From Acidobacteriota bacterium (GTDB lineage: Bacteria; Acidobacteriota; Terriglobia; Acidiferrales; UBA7541), in assembly GCA_003224145.1 (NCBI GenBank), contig QHYN01000199.1, positions 1 to 64,000 on the forward strand: a stretch of DNA of 64,000 nucleotides, written 5' to 3'. The position numbers and the translations under genes are program-made. The notes beneath the pieces were generated by a model. That model saw nothing but the letters and a program-made list of their open reading frames with translations. It was not told the DNA's origin and ran no database searches. Below, piece by piece: positions 32,723-42,522 of this stretch. Numbering within the stretch: position 1 is the first letter of the stretch; each line of letters opens with the position of its first letter.

Positions 32723-34834
32723 TCACCTTTTGGTTCGGCGAGACTTGTGTGTCGCGCGAGATTTCGATGGAGGGGAAGTGGGGAGAGCCATTTTGGGCAA
32801 CCTTGGTCTTGGACCGGCAGATGCGTCCTCGACGACGGCGCTCCGAACGCAGACGATCGCCGGCAGGCCATCGAGTATCTTTTCCCATGTCTTCCCTTCA
32901 TCGCGCGAGCCAAAGAGTTGCCCGCTTCGCGTGCCGAAGTAAACTCCGAGAGGATCGAGGCAATCCATTGTCATGGCATCACGCAAGACGGTCTCGTAGG
33001 CCCTTTTCTGTGACAACCCCCGCATGAGCGGCTCCCATGAACCGCCCCCGTTGCGCGTTCGATAGACACGCAATCGTCCATCGCACGTGCAGCGAAACTG
33101 GTCGGACTCCACGGGAACGATGTACACCCAGTCCGGGTTTCGAGGGTGTATGACCATCGCAAAACCAAAATCCGACGGCACGCCGTTGGCAATGTCCGTC
33201 CAGTTTTCGGCACGGTCGTCGGAGCGATACAAGCCAAAATGGTTTTGCAGGAAGAGGCGCTCGGGATGCGCAGGATGCAGGGCGATCTTGTGCACACATT
33301 GCCCGAACTCCGGGTATTTGTCGGGAGTAAACATAACGCGCACACCGCGATTTCGCGCTTTCCAGGTTTGGCCTCCATCGTCGGTGCGGTAAACGCCGCC
33401 GGCGGAGATGGCCACGTACATACGCTGGTTATCGGAGGGATCCGGCAAGATGGTGTGCAAGGCCAAACCGCCGTTGCTCGGCATCCAGCGCGGGCGGTGC
33501 GGATGATCGAACAAGCTGCGCACTAACGACCATGTTTCCCCTCCGTCCCGTGTCCTGAAAGGCGCGTCCGGTTCCACGCCGCAATACAGCGCGTCCGGTT
33601 CCTCTGGCCGGCCCAACCCGATCTGCCAAATGTTCTTTAAGGAAACTCCTGTGTCGGCGGGAAAGCGAAGGGTCGCTTCCTGCGGATTCGTCCAACTTCT
33701 CCCGAAATCGTCGCTGGAGCGCAGCAGCGTGCCCCAATAATTCTGCGTGGACGCCCAGATACGGTGCTGGCCTCCACGGCTGTCATAAGCCATCGCGTAG
33801 ACGGCATAACCGTGAAAATACGGCCCGCCAACTTCCCAACGAGTCCGCTGAGTGTTGGAGCGAAGGATAAACGCTCCTTTTGTCGTTCCCACGAGCAAAA
33901 GAAAATCTCCCTTTCTGACTGGAACGTGCCGCACGCTGTGCAAGACCGTAGTGGTGGGCCCGCCTCGATCGGCTCCGGGTTCAGGGGAAACGTTCACCGC
34001 AGACTGAACGGCTTCCAGAGCTGCTTGTACTTCGCCTGCGCGTTGATATCGCTGGTTGGGCTCCTTGGCCAGGCAGTGCTGGATGATGGCCCAAAGGCCG
34101 GGAGGCACCGGAGGGCCGAGCGGCTTAGGCATTTCGCGCAGGATGGCGGAGCTGATCTCAAAGCCGGTGTGTCCTTCAAAGGGCCGGCGCCCGGAAGCCG
34201 CTTCGTAAAGCACAACTCCGAGCCCCCATAAATCGCTGCGGTAGTCGGCTCCCTCCCCGCGTAAGACTTCGGGCGCCATATACGGCAATGTGCCGCTCAT
34301 CGTGGACGCGTCCTGCGTCGTTAGAAAGGACTGCGTGGCCGCTTCGGAAATCCCCTCGGCTGCGCGTTTGGCTAAACCGAAGTCGAGGACTTTGACCAAG
34401 CCCTCAGGAGTGACAACAATATTTGCGGTCTTCAGGTCTCGATGGACGATGCCTTTGTCATGAGCGCGGACGAGTGCACTGGCGATCTGGACGCCATACC
34501 GGAGCACCGACTCCGCCGGTAAAGCTGTATCTCCAATCATCGCGCGCAGAGACCGGCACTCGACCAGCTCCATCACAATGTAGAGCTCGCCGTCCGTCTC
34601 ACCCACTTCGTGGATGGTGCAGATGTTGGGATGACCAAGGGAGGAAGAAGCGCGCGCTTCCCGGAGCAGATTCTGGCCCGCCGATGGACCAAGATCAGCA
34701 CCCTTTTTGACAATCTTCAGTGCCACATCACGGTGCAACACTTCGTCGCGAGCGCGATAGACAACACCCATCCCTCCTTCGCCAATCTTCGCCACCACAC
34801 GGTAATGACCGAGGAACTGGCCGATCACAGGCAC
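32723..34834 (-). CDS. Hanks-type Ser/Thr kinase fused to BNR/exo-sialidase-like beta-propeller
   Basis: IGEGGMGVVYRARDEVLHRDVALKIV; HRDLKTANIVVTPEGLVKVLDFGLAKR; C-terminal LLVGTTKGAFIL and repeated SxDxGxxW Asp-box motifs; no obvious TM segment. Confidence 0.93.
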   Translation of the reverse strand: MPVIGQFLGHYRVVAKIGEGGMGVVYRARDEVLHRDVALKIVKKGADLGPSAGQNLLREARASSSLGHPNICTIHEVGETDGELYIVMELVECRSLRAMIGDTALPAESVLRYGVQIASALVRAHDKGIVHRDLKTANIVVTPEGLVKVLDFGLAKRAAEGISEAATQSFLTTQDASTMSGTLPYMAPEVLRGEGADYRSDLWGLGVVLYEAASGRRPFEGHTGFEISSAILREMPKPLGPPVPPGLWAIIQHCLAKEPNQRYQRAGEVQAALEAVQSAVNVSPEPGADRGGPTTTVLHSVRHVPVRKGDFLLLVGTTKGAFILRSNTQRTRWEVGGPYFHGYAVYAMAYDSRGGQHRIWASTQNYWGTLLRSSDDFGRSWTNPQEATLRFPADTGVSLKNIWQIGLGRPEEPDALYCGVEPDAPFRTRDGGETWSLVRSLFDHPHRPRWMPSNGGLALHTILPDPSDNQRMYVAISAGGVYRTDDGGQTWKARNRGVRVMFTPDKYPEFGQCVHKIALHPAHPERLFLQNHFGLYRSDDRAENWTDIANGVPSDFGFAMVIHPRNPDWVYIVPVESDQFRCTCDGRLRVYRTRNGGGSWEPLMRGLSQKRAYETVLRDAMTMDCLDPLGVYFGTRSGQLFGSRDEGKTWEKILDGLPAIVCVRSAVVEDASAGPRPRLPKMALPTSPPSKSRATHKSRRTKR

Positions 34835-34935
34835 TCCTTTCGGACCTCATGCTAGGCTGTGCGCCGGACGTCCGTCAACCAAGTCTCGGTCCGAGCTCCA
34901 AGGATGGTGTCTAAACCAGCCAGAAAATGTATCAA

Positions 34936-36288
34936 TCAGCGCAGGAGTTCGTCGTCGAGGAAGACGATGTAGGAAGAACTCCATACCGCCTGGGGAAAGA
35001 AGCCGCGAGGCTGGCCGGTCACGATGATTTTGAACAGTTCCGGAGACGCGGCCAGGTCGTTGATGAGCTTTTGATCGGGATCGGGCGGAAGCGGCTGGGC
35101 GAGGGCGAGGTGACGAAGGATTTTGAAGATGTTCTCTTCGGCAGGAGCGAGCGGCACATCGATGCCTACGCTGCGGTATTGCAGCATCGCGTTGGTCTGG
35201 TAGAAATGCCAGGCCAGGTTGGCACAGATGGCTACGGCTCGCTCGAAGCGCTCGTTGATCGCGGAGGACGTCGACTTTGCAGCGGACTTTTCCATTGCGG
35301 GAGAATGAGGATCGAGCGCAAGCAAGACGCGGGAATCTTCCTCGCGCGTGAATTCGCGGACCATCAATGACCCCGAACGGGCGGTGGCTTTCCAGTGGAC
35401 CATGCGCGCGCTGTCCGTATGGACGTAGTCGCGTAACCCATACAAATCCTGGCCGCGGCCTTTGCTGAGACTTTCCAGCGCTCCCTGAATGACGGGCAAG
35501 ACCTCCATGTACTCTGCCGTTGGTTCTACCGAAGGATAGACGAGCGCTTCCGTTTTTAAGTCCAATCGCCGCGCCTTCTGCAAGAAGCCGAAAGGAAAAC
35601 GAGTCACGATGCGGAAGGCATCCTGACGGTAAACGCCGCGCCGCGCGAAGGTGAGGGGAACGGTTTGCTGGACGCGGTCCTGCTTGGGGAGATAGGGAAA
35701 ATAAACGGGCTTCTCGAAGATCGCGGCAGCGGATGCCTGTTTTTCTTTCACAGCTTCGACGCGCAAGGAAAACGAAGGCAACGTGAGCTTTTGATTTTCG
35801 AGTTCGATCTGCGCGCGGACCGGCTGCCCAGCGAAAATATGCTCGGGCAAAGCGAGACGCATTTCGACTCCCGAGAGACTGACCGAAGAGAGAATTCCTG
35901 ACATGAGCACGAGAGCAATGAGGCTCGCGAGAATCAGGAAGAGAAGATTATTGCCGGTGTTCAGTGCGGCGAGCGCGACCAGCAGGATTCCGGCGAGATA
36001 AATCCAGCCTTCGCGGGAAATTTTGTATTCGATTTTGTAGCCGATCCAGCGGAGCGGCGTGCGCCGGGCCAGCGTGGGCACCAGCGTGACCGCCACCCAT
36101 CCGGCAATCGCCAGGGCCACCAGCGCGGAAGTGCTGGCGAGGGCAAGCTGGCCGAGTTCCGCGGCCGCGCCGGAATACAGTGCCAGAAGCAGCGCGGCGG
36201 AGAGCGCGATCATGGAAAGGATGAACGCGCGAACGCCGGGGCGATCGGCCTTGGCCCAAAGTTGCGCGAGAGTAGTCTGCACGCTCAC
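34936..36288 (-). CDS. DUF58 domain protein
   Basis: two TM segments then GRGQDLYGLRDYVHTDSARMVHWKATARSGSLMVREF; GTG start near 36288 inferred. Confidence 0.9.
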   Translation of the reverse strand: MSVQTTLAQLWAKADRPGVRAFILSMIALSAALLLALYSGAAAELGQLALASTSALVALAIAGWVAVTLVPTLARRTPLRWIGYKIEYKISREGWIYLAGILLVALAALNTGNNLLFLILASLIALVLMSGILSSVSLSGVEMRLALPEHIFAGQPVRAQIELENQKLTLPSFSLRVEAVKEKQASAAAIFEKPVYFPYLPKQDRVQQTVPLTFARRGVYRQDAFRIVTRFPFGFLQKARRLDLKTEALVYPSVEPTAEYMEVLPVIQGALESLSKGRGQDLYGLRDYVHTDSARMVHWKATARSGSLMVREFTREEDSRVLLALDPHSPAMEKSAAKSTSSAINERFERAVAICANLAWHFYQTNAMLQYRSVGIDVPLAPAEENIFKILRHLALAQPLPPDPDQKLINDLAASPELFKIIVTGQPRGFFPQAVWSSSYIVFLDDELLR

Positions 36289-36298
36289 AACAACACAA

Positions 36299-37246
36299 TC
36301 ACAAGGGAACGGGAACGGATTCGACGATATCGTGCAGGACGGATTCCGTGGTCTCCGATTTTTTCTGCAGCGATGCATGGCGCGCACTGGCGACAACGCG
36401 GTGAGAGAAAACCGGGATAGCGAGATGTTTGAAATCGTCGGGGAGGCAATACTCGCGCCCGTCAAGAAAAGCGCGGGCTTGCGCGGCGCGCTGGAGCATC
36501 AAAGTGCCGCGCGGGCTGACGCCGAGAGTGAGCTGGTCGGATTTGCGCGTGCGGTTGACAATTTCGAGGGCGTAGTCGTGAAGGCTGGAGTCGACCTTCA
36601 CGTGGGCGACGGCGCTTTGCATGGAGAGCACGTCACCCAGATCCGCGACCGGCTCGAGCGAGTGGAGCGGATCGTCGCCGATACGCTTGCGCAAGATTTC
36701 CCGCTCCGTGTCGTGCGAGGGGTAGCCCATTTTGATGCGCATGAGGAAGCGGTCGAGCTGGGATTCCGGAAGCGGATAGGTGCCATGATGCTCGACCGGG
36801 TTTTGCGTGGCGATGACAAAGAACGGTTGGGGGAGCAGCTGCGTTCTGCCGTCCATGCTGACCTGGGCTTCGTTCATGGCCTCGAGAAGGGCGGATTGTG
36901 TGCGCGGCGTGGTGCGATTGATTTCGTCGGCGAGCACGACATTGGCGAAGATCGGACCGGGCCGAAATTCAAACTCGCGCGATTCGGGATTGTAAACGCT
37001 GACGCCAAGAACGTCGCTAGGAAGCAAATCCGAAGTGAACTGGATGCGCTGGAAGGTGCAATGAAACGATTTGGCGAGAGCCTGAGCCAGGGTGGTCTTG
37101 CCGACGCCAGGAACATCTTCGATGAGCAGATGGCCGCGGGCGAGCAGCGCGATGAGCGCGAGCTGGATGGCTTCTTCCTTGCCGTAGATCGCGCGTGCGA
37201 TGGAGCGCCGAAGCTGCGAGACGACTTGAGCAGTGGCAGCCTGCAT
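36299..37246 (-). CDS. MoxR family AAA+ ATPase
   Basis: GHLLIEDVPGVGKTTLAQALAKSF; FVIATQNPVEHHGTYPLPESQLDRFLMRI. Confidence 0.97.
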   Translation of the reverse strand: MQAATAQVVSQLRRSIARAIYGKEEAIQLALIALLARGHLLIEDVPGVGKTTLAQALAKSFHCTFQRIQFTSDLLPSDVLGVSVYNPESREFEFRPGPIFANVVLADEINRTTPRTQSALLEAMNEAQVSMDGRTQLLPQPFFVIATQNPVEHHGTYPLPESQLDRFLMRIKMGYPSHDTEREILRKRIGDDPLHSLEPVADLGDVLSMQSAVAHVKVDSSLHDYALEIVNRTRKSDQLTLGVSPRGTLMLQRAAQARAFLDGREYCLPDDFKHLAIPVFSHRVVASARHASLQKKSETTESVLHDIVESVPVPL

Positions 37247-37314
37247 GTGTTGAAAACCCGGGCCCTTCCTGCTACAAATAGGATGACGCCGCGCGGCATC
37301 GCGGTTATTTCCCT

Positions 37315-37391
37315 GGGCGACTAGCTCAGTTGGTTAGAGCGCTCCCCTCACACGGGAGAGGTCAAAGGTTCAAGTCCTTTGTCGCCCACCA
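37315..37391 (+). tRNA. tRNA-Val (anticodon CAC), CCA encoded
   Basis: GGGCGAC...GTCGCCC acceptor pairing; loop CTCACAC gives anticodon CAC; GGTTCAAGTCC T-arm; terminal ACCA. Confidence 0.96.
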
Positions 37392-37434
37392 TCTTTTCCC
37401 TGGCGCCAAAAGCCATTCTAGCTAAAATCTCAGC

Positions 37435-37914
37435 ATGTCAACGTTCCTACGTACGATTGAGTTTCTATGTTTGAGCCTGTGGCTGGGGAGCGATGTTTTT
37501 CTCAGCTTTATGGTGGCGCCGGGAGCATTCCGGATTTTGAGCAGCCGGGACCAGGCTGGGGCGATCGTTGGATATTCGCTGACGCGGATGCATTTGGTTG
37601 GAATCGCGTGCGGCATTGTGTTGCTGCTGGCGCGACTGTTGCGGAGCAGAATGTTCGCCAGCTTGTTGACCCCGGCCGCGCTTTGCGTGGTGCTGATGAT
37701 TGCACTGACGGCGATCTCGCAGTTCACCGTGAGCGCGAAGATGGCAATGTTGCGCGTGCAGATGGGCTCGATTCAGGCAACCGCGGCGGACAGTCCGTTG
37801 CTGGCGGAGTTCACCCGGTTGCACCGGATTTCGGTAATGCTCGAAAGCGGAGTGCTGCTGGCTGGATTCGCAGCTATGTATCTGATAGTGCGTGAGTTAG
37901 CGGCCAGATCGTGA
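37435..37914 (+). CDS. DUF4149-like small membrane protein
   Basis: 159 aa, four predicted TM segments; EFLCLSLWLGSDVFLSFMVAPGAF. Confidence 0.75.
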   Translation: MSTFLRTIEFLCLSLWLGSDVFLSFMVAPGAFRILSSRDQAGAIVGYSLTRMHLVGIACGIVLLLARLLRSRMFASLLTPAALCVVLMIALTAISQFTVSAKMAMLRVQMGSIQATAADSPLLAEFTRLHRISVMLESGVLLAGFAAMYLIVRELAARS

Positions 37915-38613
37915 ATTAGGGGCCTTGGCAGAAGCACGTTTCGCTTTTCGTGGCTTCGCGGGGCGGATTTTGCGCATGGCGGCGTTGCCGCCGCGCTGAC
38001 AGGCGCGCCACATGTACCAAGAGGCGACGGTGCGGTAGGGACGCCAGCGTTCGCCGAAGGCCAGGAGTTCCTTGGGCGTGGGCATCTGCTTTTTGCCGTA
38101 AGTGATGGACCAGCCCTTTCTGACGCCGAGGTCGTGGACGGGGAGAACGTCGGGTCGGCCCAGGCGGAAGATCAGAAACATTTCGACGGTCCAGGCGCCG
38201 ATGCCGCGGACAGAGACGAGGCGCTTGACGAGTTCTTCGTCGGAGTGCTTTTCGGCTTGTTCGAGGGTGGGGACGATCCCTTCGATGGTTTTCCTGGCGA
38301 GATCTTTCATGGCGAGGATTTTTGCGCCGGAGAGGCCGGCTTTGCGGAGGACGGATTTGCGGAGCTTGAGCATTTGTTCCGGGGAAGGGGCGCGGCCGTT
38401 GTTGCTGAGGGCTTTGACGCGGCCGAAAATGGTAGCCGCGGCTTTCCCGGAAATGAATTGGTAGGCGATGGCCTTGAGGAGGACTTCGTAGGGAGAATCG
38501 AGTTGGTCGGAATGCAACTGAAATGGAACCGTGTTGGCGATGAGCTCGGCCAGTTTGGGGTCGATGGAGGCAAGGTGGCGAGTGGCTTCCGCGAGATCGA
38601 AAGGGAGAGACAT
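37897..38613 (-). CDS. alkA: DNA-3-methyladenine glycosylase II family
   Basis: AIAYQFISGKAAATIFGRV; LVSVRGIGAWTVEMFLIFRLGRPDVLPVHDLGVRKG (HhH-GPD). Confidence 0.9.
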   Translation of the reverse strand: MSLPFDLAEATRHLASIDPKLAELIANTVPFQLHSDQLDSPYEVLLKAIAYQFISGKAAATIFGRVKALSNNGRAPSPEQMLKLRKSVLRKAGLSGAKILAMKDLARKTIEGIVPTLEQAEKHSDEELVKRLVSVRGIGAWTVEMFLIFRLGRPDVLPVHDLGVRKGWSITYGKKQMPTPKELLAFGERWRPYRTVASWYMWRACQRGGNAAMRKIRPAKPRKAKRASAKAPNSRSGR

Positions 38614-38743
38614 GACGGAAGAAGATACCAGGCAGGGAAGGGGCGAAGCAATGAAGTCGAGTTGTGGCGAAAAGCGCAGAAAGACAACGCAGATATGCAG
38701 AGAACGCAAAGGGGTGCAGAGAAATCGTGAATAGGCGAGTGGG

Positions 38744-39121
38744 TCACACCTTGGCGTAATTCTTGAGCTGTTTGGCGAGCTTTTCGATCTCTTGGGTTTC
38801 CTTGAAAATGGCAATCGAAAAAATATCGGAGGTGTGGAGCGCATCGACCTGAAGTCTGAGATCGCTAACTTTGGCGAAGAGCCGCGCCATCGTCTCGCGG
38901 AATTCTTTTTCTTGCGCTTGCAATCTCGCGCGCTGAGCGATCTTCGATCCGTACACGGGAGTTTCCGTATCCTGCTTCTCGGCAGGCGACGGTGGATCGA
39001 CCGGAGTCCTGCGCCTGGGAGTGGGGATGGGCGGCGAACATTGAAAAAGGAGAAGGGAGCTCGAGGCTCCGGCCAGGCTTTTGAGGAAGCAGCGGCGCGT
39101 ATCGGGCATAGTCACCTCCAA
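38744..39121 (-). CDS. hypothetical exported protein
   Basis: 125 aa with RRCFLKSLAGASSSLLLFQC signal-like N-terminus. Confidence 0.55.
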   Translation of the reverse strand: MEVTMPDTRRCFLKSLAGASSSLLLFQCSPPIPTPRRRTPVDPPSPAEKQDTETPVYGSKIAQRARLQAQEKEFRETMARLFAKVSDLRLQVDALHTSDIFSIAIFKETQEIEKLAKQLKNYAKV

Positions 39122-39357
39122 GGCAGGACTTCCGGGGCGAGTCGGCGGAATTGCTGGTTCGATGGTATCACTTCAGGCGCGTATGCCGCCCAGTCGCGGG
39201 CAAACGCGCCCAACAAGTCTCCCTGCTGGATTGCGGCACTCATGGCAGCCTCCAAGCGGAGACAAGCTATCACACGTTTTGTGGCCATTTCGTTGGGCGT
39301 GACGAGTGGCGGACGGCCGATGGTGGCCACAGACGTGTGTGCTAAACTCTCGCGTTT

Positions 39358-40428
39358 ATGCAAGCGGGAATTATTGGACTACCACAGGTGGGGAAGACCA
39401 CGCTGTTCCGGATTCTGACGAAGGCGCACGTCGAGGGAAAAGGCGGGGCGTCGGCGACACACGTGGGCGTAGCCAAAGTTCCGGAGCCGCGGCTAGTGGA
39501 GCTGGCGAAGCTCTACAATCCGAAGAAAATCACATACGCCACGGTGAATTATGTGGATTTAGGCGGCATGCAGAAAGAGCGCACGCGAGATGCGCTTGCG
39601 CAGTTGCGCGAAGTGGACGTGATTGCGCACGTGATTCGCGTGTTCGAGGACCCGAGCGTGCCGCATTCGGAGGGGAGCATTGATCCGCTGCGGGACGCAA
39701 CGAATCTAGATTTGGAGCTGATGCTTTCGGACCACGATCAGATAACGCGGCGGCTGGAGCGCGTAGAAAAGGATCTGAAGAAAAAGCGCGATCCGGTGCT
39801 GGAAATCGAGCAGACGGCATTGGGAAAATGCAAAGCGCAACTGGAAGCGGAGAAGCCGCTGCGCGAATTGGAGTTGACGCAGGAAGAACGGAAGTCGATT
39901 GGGGGATTTTTGTTTTTGTCGGTGCGGCCGGTGCTGTATGTGCTGAACCTGAGGGACGAAGAAGCGGACAAGCTGGATACGGCGGTAGAGCGGCACAAGT
40001 TGAGCGCATTGCAGGGAAGGCCGAACGCGGCGGTGGTGGCGGTGTGCGGACGGCTGGAAGCGGAACTGGCGGAGATGGACGAGAAAGAAGCGGCGGAATT
40101 GCTTGCGTCCTATGGATTGAAAGAGCCAGGACTGAACCGCTTGATTCGCGCAACGTATGATTTGCTGGGACTGATCCAGTTTTTCACGGCAGGGGAGCCG
40201 GAAGTGCGGGCGTGGACGATTCGAAAGGGTGCTCCGGCCGTGAAAGCGGCGGGAGTGATTCACAGCGACATCGAGAAAGGATTCATTCGAGCGGAAGTGG
40301 TGAGGTGGGATGATTTGGTGGCGGCGGGAAGCTTGGCGGCGGCACGGGAAAAGGCGCAGGTGCGGCTGGAGGGGAAAGAGTATGTGGTGCAAGAAGGGGA
40401 TGTGATTTTGTTTAGGCATTCAGGATGA
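39358..40428 (+). CDS. ychF: YchF/OLA1-type GTPase
   Basis: MQAGIIGLPQVGKTTLFRILTKA; C-terminal TGS domain GVIHSDIEKGFIRAEVVRWDDLVAAGS. Confidence 0.95.
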   Translation: MQAGIIGLPQVGKTTLFRILTKAHVEGKGGASATHVGVAKVPEPRLVELAKLYNPKKITYATVNYVDLGGMQKERTRDALAQLREVDVIAHVIRVFEDPSVPHSEGSIDPLRDATNLDLELMLSDHDQITRRLERVEKDLKKKRDPVLEIEQTALGKCKAQLEAEKPLRELELTQEERKSIGGFLFLSVRPVLYVLNLRDEEADKLDTAVERHKLSALQGRPNAAVVAVCGRLEAELAEMDEKEAAELLASYGLKEPGLNRLIRATYDLLGLIQFFTAGEPEVRAWTIRKGAPAVKAAGVIHSDIEKGFIRAEVVRWDDLVAAGSLAAAREKAQVRLEGKEYVVQEGDVILFRHSG

Positions 40429-40546
40429 AGTAAGGACGCAGGGAAGTAAGGAGGTAGGGAAAAAAGAATTAACACAGAGAACGCGGAGGGCTCAGAGTCC
40501 ACAGAGAAGACAGAGGAAAAAAGCGAAAAAGAGTTAAAGGCAATTC

Positions 40547-41290
40547 ATGGGACATGATGTGACATTTCGCACGGCGCTGGCGGCGGGGCTGGGGCTCGTA
40601 GCCGCAGCGGGGAATTTGCTCGGCGGATATTTTGTCGTTCGAAAGGACTGGCCGCGGCAATCCCTGCAATATTTTTTGGCGCTGGGCGCCGGGTACATGC
40701 TGGCGGTGGCGTTTCTGGAGGTGATTCCCGAGTCGGTGCGGCTATCAGGGGAGGGCGCGCTCCTCTTCGTGCTGATTGGATTTTTTCTGGTGCATTTGTT
40801 CGAGCATACCATCGCGCCGCATTTTCATTTTGGAGAGGAGACGCATCACGAGGAGTTCAGCTCCGTTCATGCGGGGGACACGGTGCTTCTCGGATTGGTC
40901 ATTCACACGTTTTTTGATGGCGTGGCGATCGCGGCAGGGTTTCTGGTTTCGACGTGGCTGGGTGTAGTGTTGTTTGTGGCGGTGTTTCTGCACAAACTGC
41001 CGGAGGGGTTTACGATCGCGTCGGTGGCGCTGGCGAGCGGACGGGGAAAGCGCAACGCCATTCTGGGAGCAGGGTTATTAGGAGCGGCGACGCTGTTTGG
41101 AGTGCTGTTGACGAGCGCGCTGCAAGGACAATTGAAATACGCGCTGCCACTGTCCGGAGGAGTGACGGTGTACGTGGCGGCGACGGACCTGTTGCCCGAA
41201 GTGAACCGCGAGCCGAATTGGCGGATGGCGTTGCTGGTGTTCCTGGGTGTCGCTAGTTTGTTGATAATGCAACGCTTGTTTCATGTTTGA
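40547..41290 (+). CDS. ZIP family metal transporter
   Basis: VIHTFFDGVAIAAGFLVS; FLHKLPEGFTIASVALASG. Confidence 0.92.
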   Translation: MGHDVTFRTALAAGLGLVAAAGNLLGGYFVVRKDWPRQSLQYFLALGAGYMLAVAFLEVIPESVRLSGEGALLFVLIGFFLVHLFEHTIAPHFHFGEETHHEEFSSVHAGDTVLLGLVIHTFFDGVAIAAGFLVSTWLGVVLFVAVFLHKLPEGFTIASVALASGRGKRNAILGAGLLGAATLFGVLLTSALQGQLKYALPLSGGVTVYVAATDLLPEVNREPNWRMALLVFLGVASLLIMQRLFHV

Positions 41291-41418
41291 AAAGGTAGCC
41301 GGTATTTCTCGGCTTTGACCCTAACATCATCCTAAAGCCTTTTGATACAATAGCTTACCAGGGATTTAAGGGCCTCTCGAACAAGCAACTTTCTGAGACA
41401 AGTTGGGTTTGATACGGT

Positions 41419-42027
41419 GTGGCGGCTATGGCCAGGTCGGACGTCCAACTGATGCTGGACGTAAAGGCGGGCGACGAACAGTCGTTCGGGCTTCTGCTGC
41501 ATCGCTACAGGAGTCCTTTGGTTAATTTCCTGTACCGCATGGTTCGGAACCGGGAACAGGCAGAAGATTTGGCGCAGGAAGTTTTTTTGCGGGTGTATCG
41601 CGCGAGAGAAGAGTACGTGCCAAGCGCGAAGTTCACCACCTGGCTCTTCCGGATCGCGACCAATCTGGCGTTGAATTCGTTGCGCGACAATCGGTATCAA
41701 CGCATGGAGATTTCGCTGGATGCGCCGGTGACCGTGGATGCGGAAGACGGCGAAGAGAAGGCGCTGGACGTTGCGGAAAAGCATCCGAACATCGAGCAGC
41801 ACTTGATCGAGGAGACGCGGCGCAAGATGATCCGGCACGCGATTGAGAAGTTGCCGGAGAAACAGAGAGCGGCGGTGCTGCTGCACAAGTATCAGGAGCT
41901 GGATTACGGAGAGATCGCCAAGATTCTGCAATGCTCGGAGAGCGCGCTGAAATCACTGCTATTCCGGGCGTACGAAACGTTGCGAGTGGAACTCGCCCCC
42001 CTCGTGGCGCAGCAGGGCAAGCTGTAG
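41419..42027 (+). CDS. ECF-type RNA polymerase sigma factor
   Basis: region 2 NREQAEDLAQEVFLRVYRAREEY; region 4 LPEKQRAAVLLHKYQELDYGEIAKILQCSESALKSLLFRA. Confidence 0.94.
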   Translation: MAAMARSDVQLMLDVKAGDEQSFGLLLHRYRSPLVNFLYRMVRNREQAEDLAQEVFLRVYRAREEYVPSAKFTTWLFRIATNLALNSLRDNRYQRMEISLDAPVTVDAEDGEEKALDVAEKHPNIEQHLIEETRRKMIRHAIEKLPEKQRAAVLLHKYQELDYGEIAKILQCSESALKSLLFRAYETLRVELAPLVAQQGKL

Positions 42028-42054
42028 AAGTTGGGCCGGGAAGGGAAGGAAGTT

Positions 42055-42516
42055 ATGAGCTGCAGTCGGATGGAAAACAAGATTTTGGGATACGTGGACG
42101 GGCGCCTGAAAGAAGGCGAACGGCTAGAGGTGGAGAAGCACCTGGCGACGTGCGCGGCTTGCCGCGTGCGCGTGAACGAGTTTCGCGCGGTGCGCGGCTT
42201 GCTGGACGAACTGCCGGTGATCGAGCCGTCCTCGGCGTTTGATTTGCGCGTTCATGCACGGGTGGCGGCGGAGCCGGTGAAGCAGAGCTGGTGGGCCTGG
42301 TTCACGCCGTCGCCGCGTGTGGCGTTCGCGGCGTCGTTGTTGCTGCTGGCGACAGTTTGGATTGGAACGCATTCGAGCAACAATCCGCCGCAGATCGCGC
42401 AAGACGATATTCCGGTTCTGGAGAATTACGATGTGCTGTCTAGCTTTGATCCACTGACGGAATTGCCGCCGCCGGTGCAGGCGGACGAGGCGACGCAACA
42501 GAATCAGCAGATGTAA
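42055..42516 (+). CDS. anti-sigma factor with zf-HC2 zinc finger
   Basis: VEKHLATCAACRVRVNEFRAV; single TM; directly follows the sigma gene. Confidence 0.85.
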   Translation: MSCSRMENKILGYVDGRLKEGERLEVEKHLATCAACRVRVNEFRAVRGLLDELPVIEPSSAFDLRVHARVAAEPVKQSWWAWFTPSPRVAFAASLLLLATVWIGTHSSNNPPQIAQDDIPVLENYDVLSSFDPLTELPPPVQADEATQQNQQM

Positions 42517-42522
42517 GGTGAG

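Noticed and set aside
39112-39363. 83-aa minus-strand ORF between the exported protein and ychF
   Set aside because: Weak composition, TTG start abutting the ychF start; not supported well enough to call as a gene.
40430-40545. Purine-rich ACACAGAGAACGCGGAGG-type spacer before the ZIP gene, similar in flavour to 38670-38730
   Set aside because: Low-complexity resemblance only; no exact repeat unit I could define.
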